Of a DNA stretch of 14,903 nucleotides, positions 13,396 to 14,903 are shown one piece after another. Numbering within the stretch: the stretch's first letter is position 1; every line of letters starts with the position of its first letter. The notes under the pieces were generated by a model. It did no database searches. It saw only the letters and a list, made by a program, of their open reading frames with translations, and was not told where the DNA came from. The position numbers and the translations under genes were made by a program. This DNA comes from Bacillota bacterium (GTDB taxonomy: Bacteria; Bacillota; Clostridia; Oscillospirales; Oscillospiraceae): contig JAEWML010000213.1 of assembly GCA_023393155.1 (NCBI GenBank), positions 1-14,903 of the forward strand, read 5' to 3'.

Positions 13396-14903
13396 ATGTA
13401 TAAAAATCGAAAAAAGCTCTGTTCTGTGTTTCTGGCAATCATCGTCGTTTCCGCCCTGCTGCCCGTTTCCACAAAGGCGGCGTCGGCGGCATGGGACGGG
13501 AAAACCATCGATGTGTCCTGGTACAGCAGGACGGGCACGACCTTTGATATCTCGACACCCGCGCAGCTCGCCGGTCTTGCGGCCATTGTCAACGGCATCT
13601 ACAACACGGATATTACAAACGTCATCGGCGATCAAAGCGTGATTGTGGATAACCGGGTTGACGGCGCGAAAAGCGGCGGCAGCAACATGAGCACCGACAC
13701 CTATCACTATGGCGCCGACAGTTTTAAGGGGAAAACGGTGCGTCTGACGGCGGATTTGGATATGGGCGGAAAATACGACGCCGCTGCCGACACCTGGAGC
13801 GGGCCCAATTATATGCCCATCGGCGGACAATACCTGATTACGCCCAACAATTCAACCACAAAACTCAGCTCGTCCTTTTGCGGAACCTTTGACGGGCAGG
13901 GGCACACGGTTTACAACATCTACTGCTCCCGGCGCTGCACAACCGGGAAGTTCGGCGACGGCCAGTCCGTGGGGCTGATTGGCCGTCTGGGCGTTCATGA
14001 CAACGATCCGGAGGAGCTGCGGCCGGAAAATCCGACGGTCAAACATGTTGCCGTCACGGGCTATATTTACGCCAATCGCTCGGTGGGCGGCATTGTCGGA
14101 AAGCTGGGAAAAACCACGTATAATACCGGCGGAAGCTCGGTGGGCGGAATCATCCAAAACTGCGCCAATTTCGCCACCGTCTCGAATACCGACGCAAAGG
14201 GCTGTGGCGGGATTGTCGGCGCGGGCTGGAACGGCGGGATTGTGGAGAATTGCTATAACGCGGGGCGGGTGATGAGCACGTATACCTGCCCCACCGGCGG
14301 CATTTCGGGAAGCAACGAGATCACGCTCAAAAATTGTTACAGCATCGGGGCAATTTCGGCAAAAAAAGACAGCTACGCCATGGCGATTGGGACGAACAAC
14401 GGCGGCGCGGCGTATAAGCTTGCCGTGCTGAATTGCTGGTATCTGGAGGGCAGCGCCCCGGGCGGCGGCTATTTCAGCGCCGGTACTGTCATCAGCGACG
14501 GGGCGTTGTCTTCGGACAAGCTTAAAACCGCGGAGTTCGTCAAAACCCTTGGCAGCGCGTTTGTGGCGGACGCAAACGGCATCAACGGAGGCTGCCCGGT
14601 TTTAAGCTGGCAGAAGAATATCAAAACGCCTTATTTTTCGGCGTATTCCGATGTATCCGTCACGGACTGGTACTTTGCCGCCGCCAACCATGTCGTTTCT
14701 GAAGGGCTGCTTGATACAACGGGCGACGGACAGTTTGCCCCCGCGCAGCCCATGACCCGGGCCATGCTGGTGAAAGCGCTCTACCGTCTGGCGGGCGCGC
14801 CCGCTGTGACTGGGACGCCTGCTTTCACCGACGTACCGGCGGGGGCGGATTACGCTGCGGCGGTGGCATGGGCCTATGAGGCGGGCGTTGCCGGGGGAAA
14901 GAC
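13396..14903 (+). CDS. Secreted GLUG/SLH-domain cell-surface protein (3' end beyond window)
   Basis: The frame stays open for 502 codons to the window edge. It begins at ATG 13396 with AAGGAGG about six bases upstream. Residues 1-31 form a signal peptide (KNRKK, hydrophobic core, cleavage near KAASA). The middle has a beta-helix-like repetitive region: FDGQGHTVYNIY (about 164-175), then GLUG-type repeats VGLIGRLG (about 191), VGGIVGKLG (about 231), CGGIVGAGWNGG (about 270) and GGISGSNE (about 300), each followed or preceded by CYN/NCY segments. From about 413 a surface-layer homology domain starts (YSDVSVTDWYFAAANHVVS ... MTRAMLVKALYRLAG), and a second begins at about 473 (FTDVPAGADYAAAVAWAYEAG). 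SLH domains bind secondary cell-wall polymers, so the protein is probably anchored outside the cell. It may act in adhesion or as a wall component; no enzyme motif is seen. Confidence 0.9.
   Translation, partial: MYKNRKKLCSVFLAIIVVSALLPVSTKAASAAWDGKTIDVSWYSRTGTTFDISTPAQLAGLAAIVNGIYNTDITNVIGDQSVIVDNRVDGAKSGGSNMSTDTYHYGADSFKGKTVRLTADLDMGGKYDAAADTWSGPNYMPIGGQYLITPNNSTTKLSSSFCGTFDGQGHTVYNIYCSRRCTTGKFGDGQSVGLIGRLGVHDNDPEELRPENPTVKHVAVTGYIYANRSVGGIVGKLGKTTYNTGGSSVGGIIQNCANFATVSNTDAKGCGGIVGAGWNGGIVENCYNAGRVMSTYTCPTGGISGSNEITLKNCYSIGAISAKKDSYAMAIGTNNGGAAYKLAVLNCWYLEGSAPGGGYFSAGTVISDGALSSDKLKTAEFVKTLGSAFVADANGINGGCPVLSWQKNIKTPYFSAYSDVSVTDWYFAAANHVVSEGLLDTTGDGQFAPAQPMTRAMLVKALYRLAGAPAVTGTPAFTDVPAGADYAAAVAWAYEAGVAGGK

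Noticed and set aside
1..14903. CRISPR array, tRNA, rRNA, insertion sequence or toxin-antitoxin pair
   Set aside because: Read on both strands, no regularly spaced repeats, cloverleaf-like sequences, transposase genes or typical small gene pairs were found.

Overview
The window looks like a chromosomal piece of a GC-rich member of the Clostridia, most likely an Oscillospiraceae/Oscillibacter-like gut anaerobe. This is inferred from the gene families (class II thymidine kinase, PflX-type radical SAM protein, PstSCAB, an SLH surface protein), strong AGGAGG ribosome sites, Firmicutes-like promoters with 17-bp spacers, and biased GC-rich codon use. I ran no database search. No tRNA, rRNA, CRISPR array or insertion sequence was seen.

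Region 1 (1-4430). A minus-strand gene leaves the window at its left edge (1-73). Diverging from it is a plus-strand run: mutY fused in frame to a GNAT acetyltransferase (225-1808), a second tandem GNAT (1860-2342), a zinc-ribbon protein (2365-2958), thymidine kinase (2977-3564) and a PflX-like radical SAM protein overlapping tdk by 4 nt (3561-4430). The close spacing suggests one operon, mixing DNA repair, nucleotide salvage and protein or small-molecule modification. It ends at a strong bidirectional hairpin (4531-4569).

Region 2 (4626-8435). A minus-strand IclR-type regulator with its own promoter diverges from a tyrosine recombinase (5668-6714) whose first catalytic arginine appears replaced by lysine. 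A bidirectional terminator (6771-6805) separates the recombinase from a convergent NCS2 purine/xanthine-type permease (6937-8292). The permease promoter carries a 12-bp palindrome between -35 and -10.

Region 3 (8531-12708, minus strand). A phosphate-uptake operon reads pstS-pstC-pstA-pstB and is followed 15 nt later by a small HAD-fold protein (soluble P-type ATPase-like) where phoU often sits. A 15-bp-stem hairpin lies between pstS and pstC, a 23-bp-stem hairpin ends the operon, and a 17-bp palindrome lies upstream of pstS. PstS binds substrate outside the cell, PstC/PstA form the channel and PstB powers it.

Region 4 (12709-14903). An AT-rich stretch without convincing genes leads to a near-consensus promoter, then a roughly 260-nt leader with several self-complementary stems, then a secreted GLUG/SLH cell-surface protein running off the right edge. 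The leader is the best candidate here for an undescribed regulatory RNA; I could not match it to any riboswitch class I can recall.
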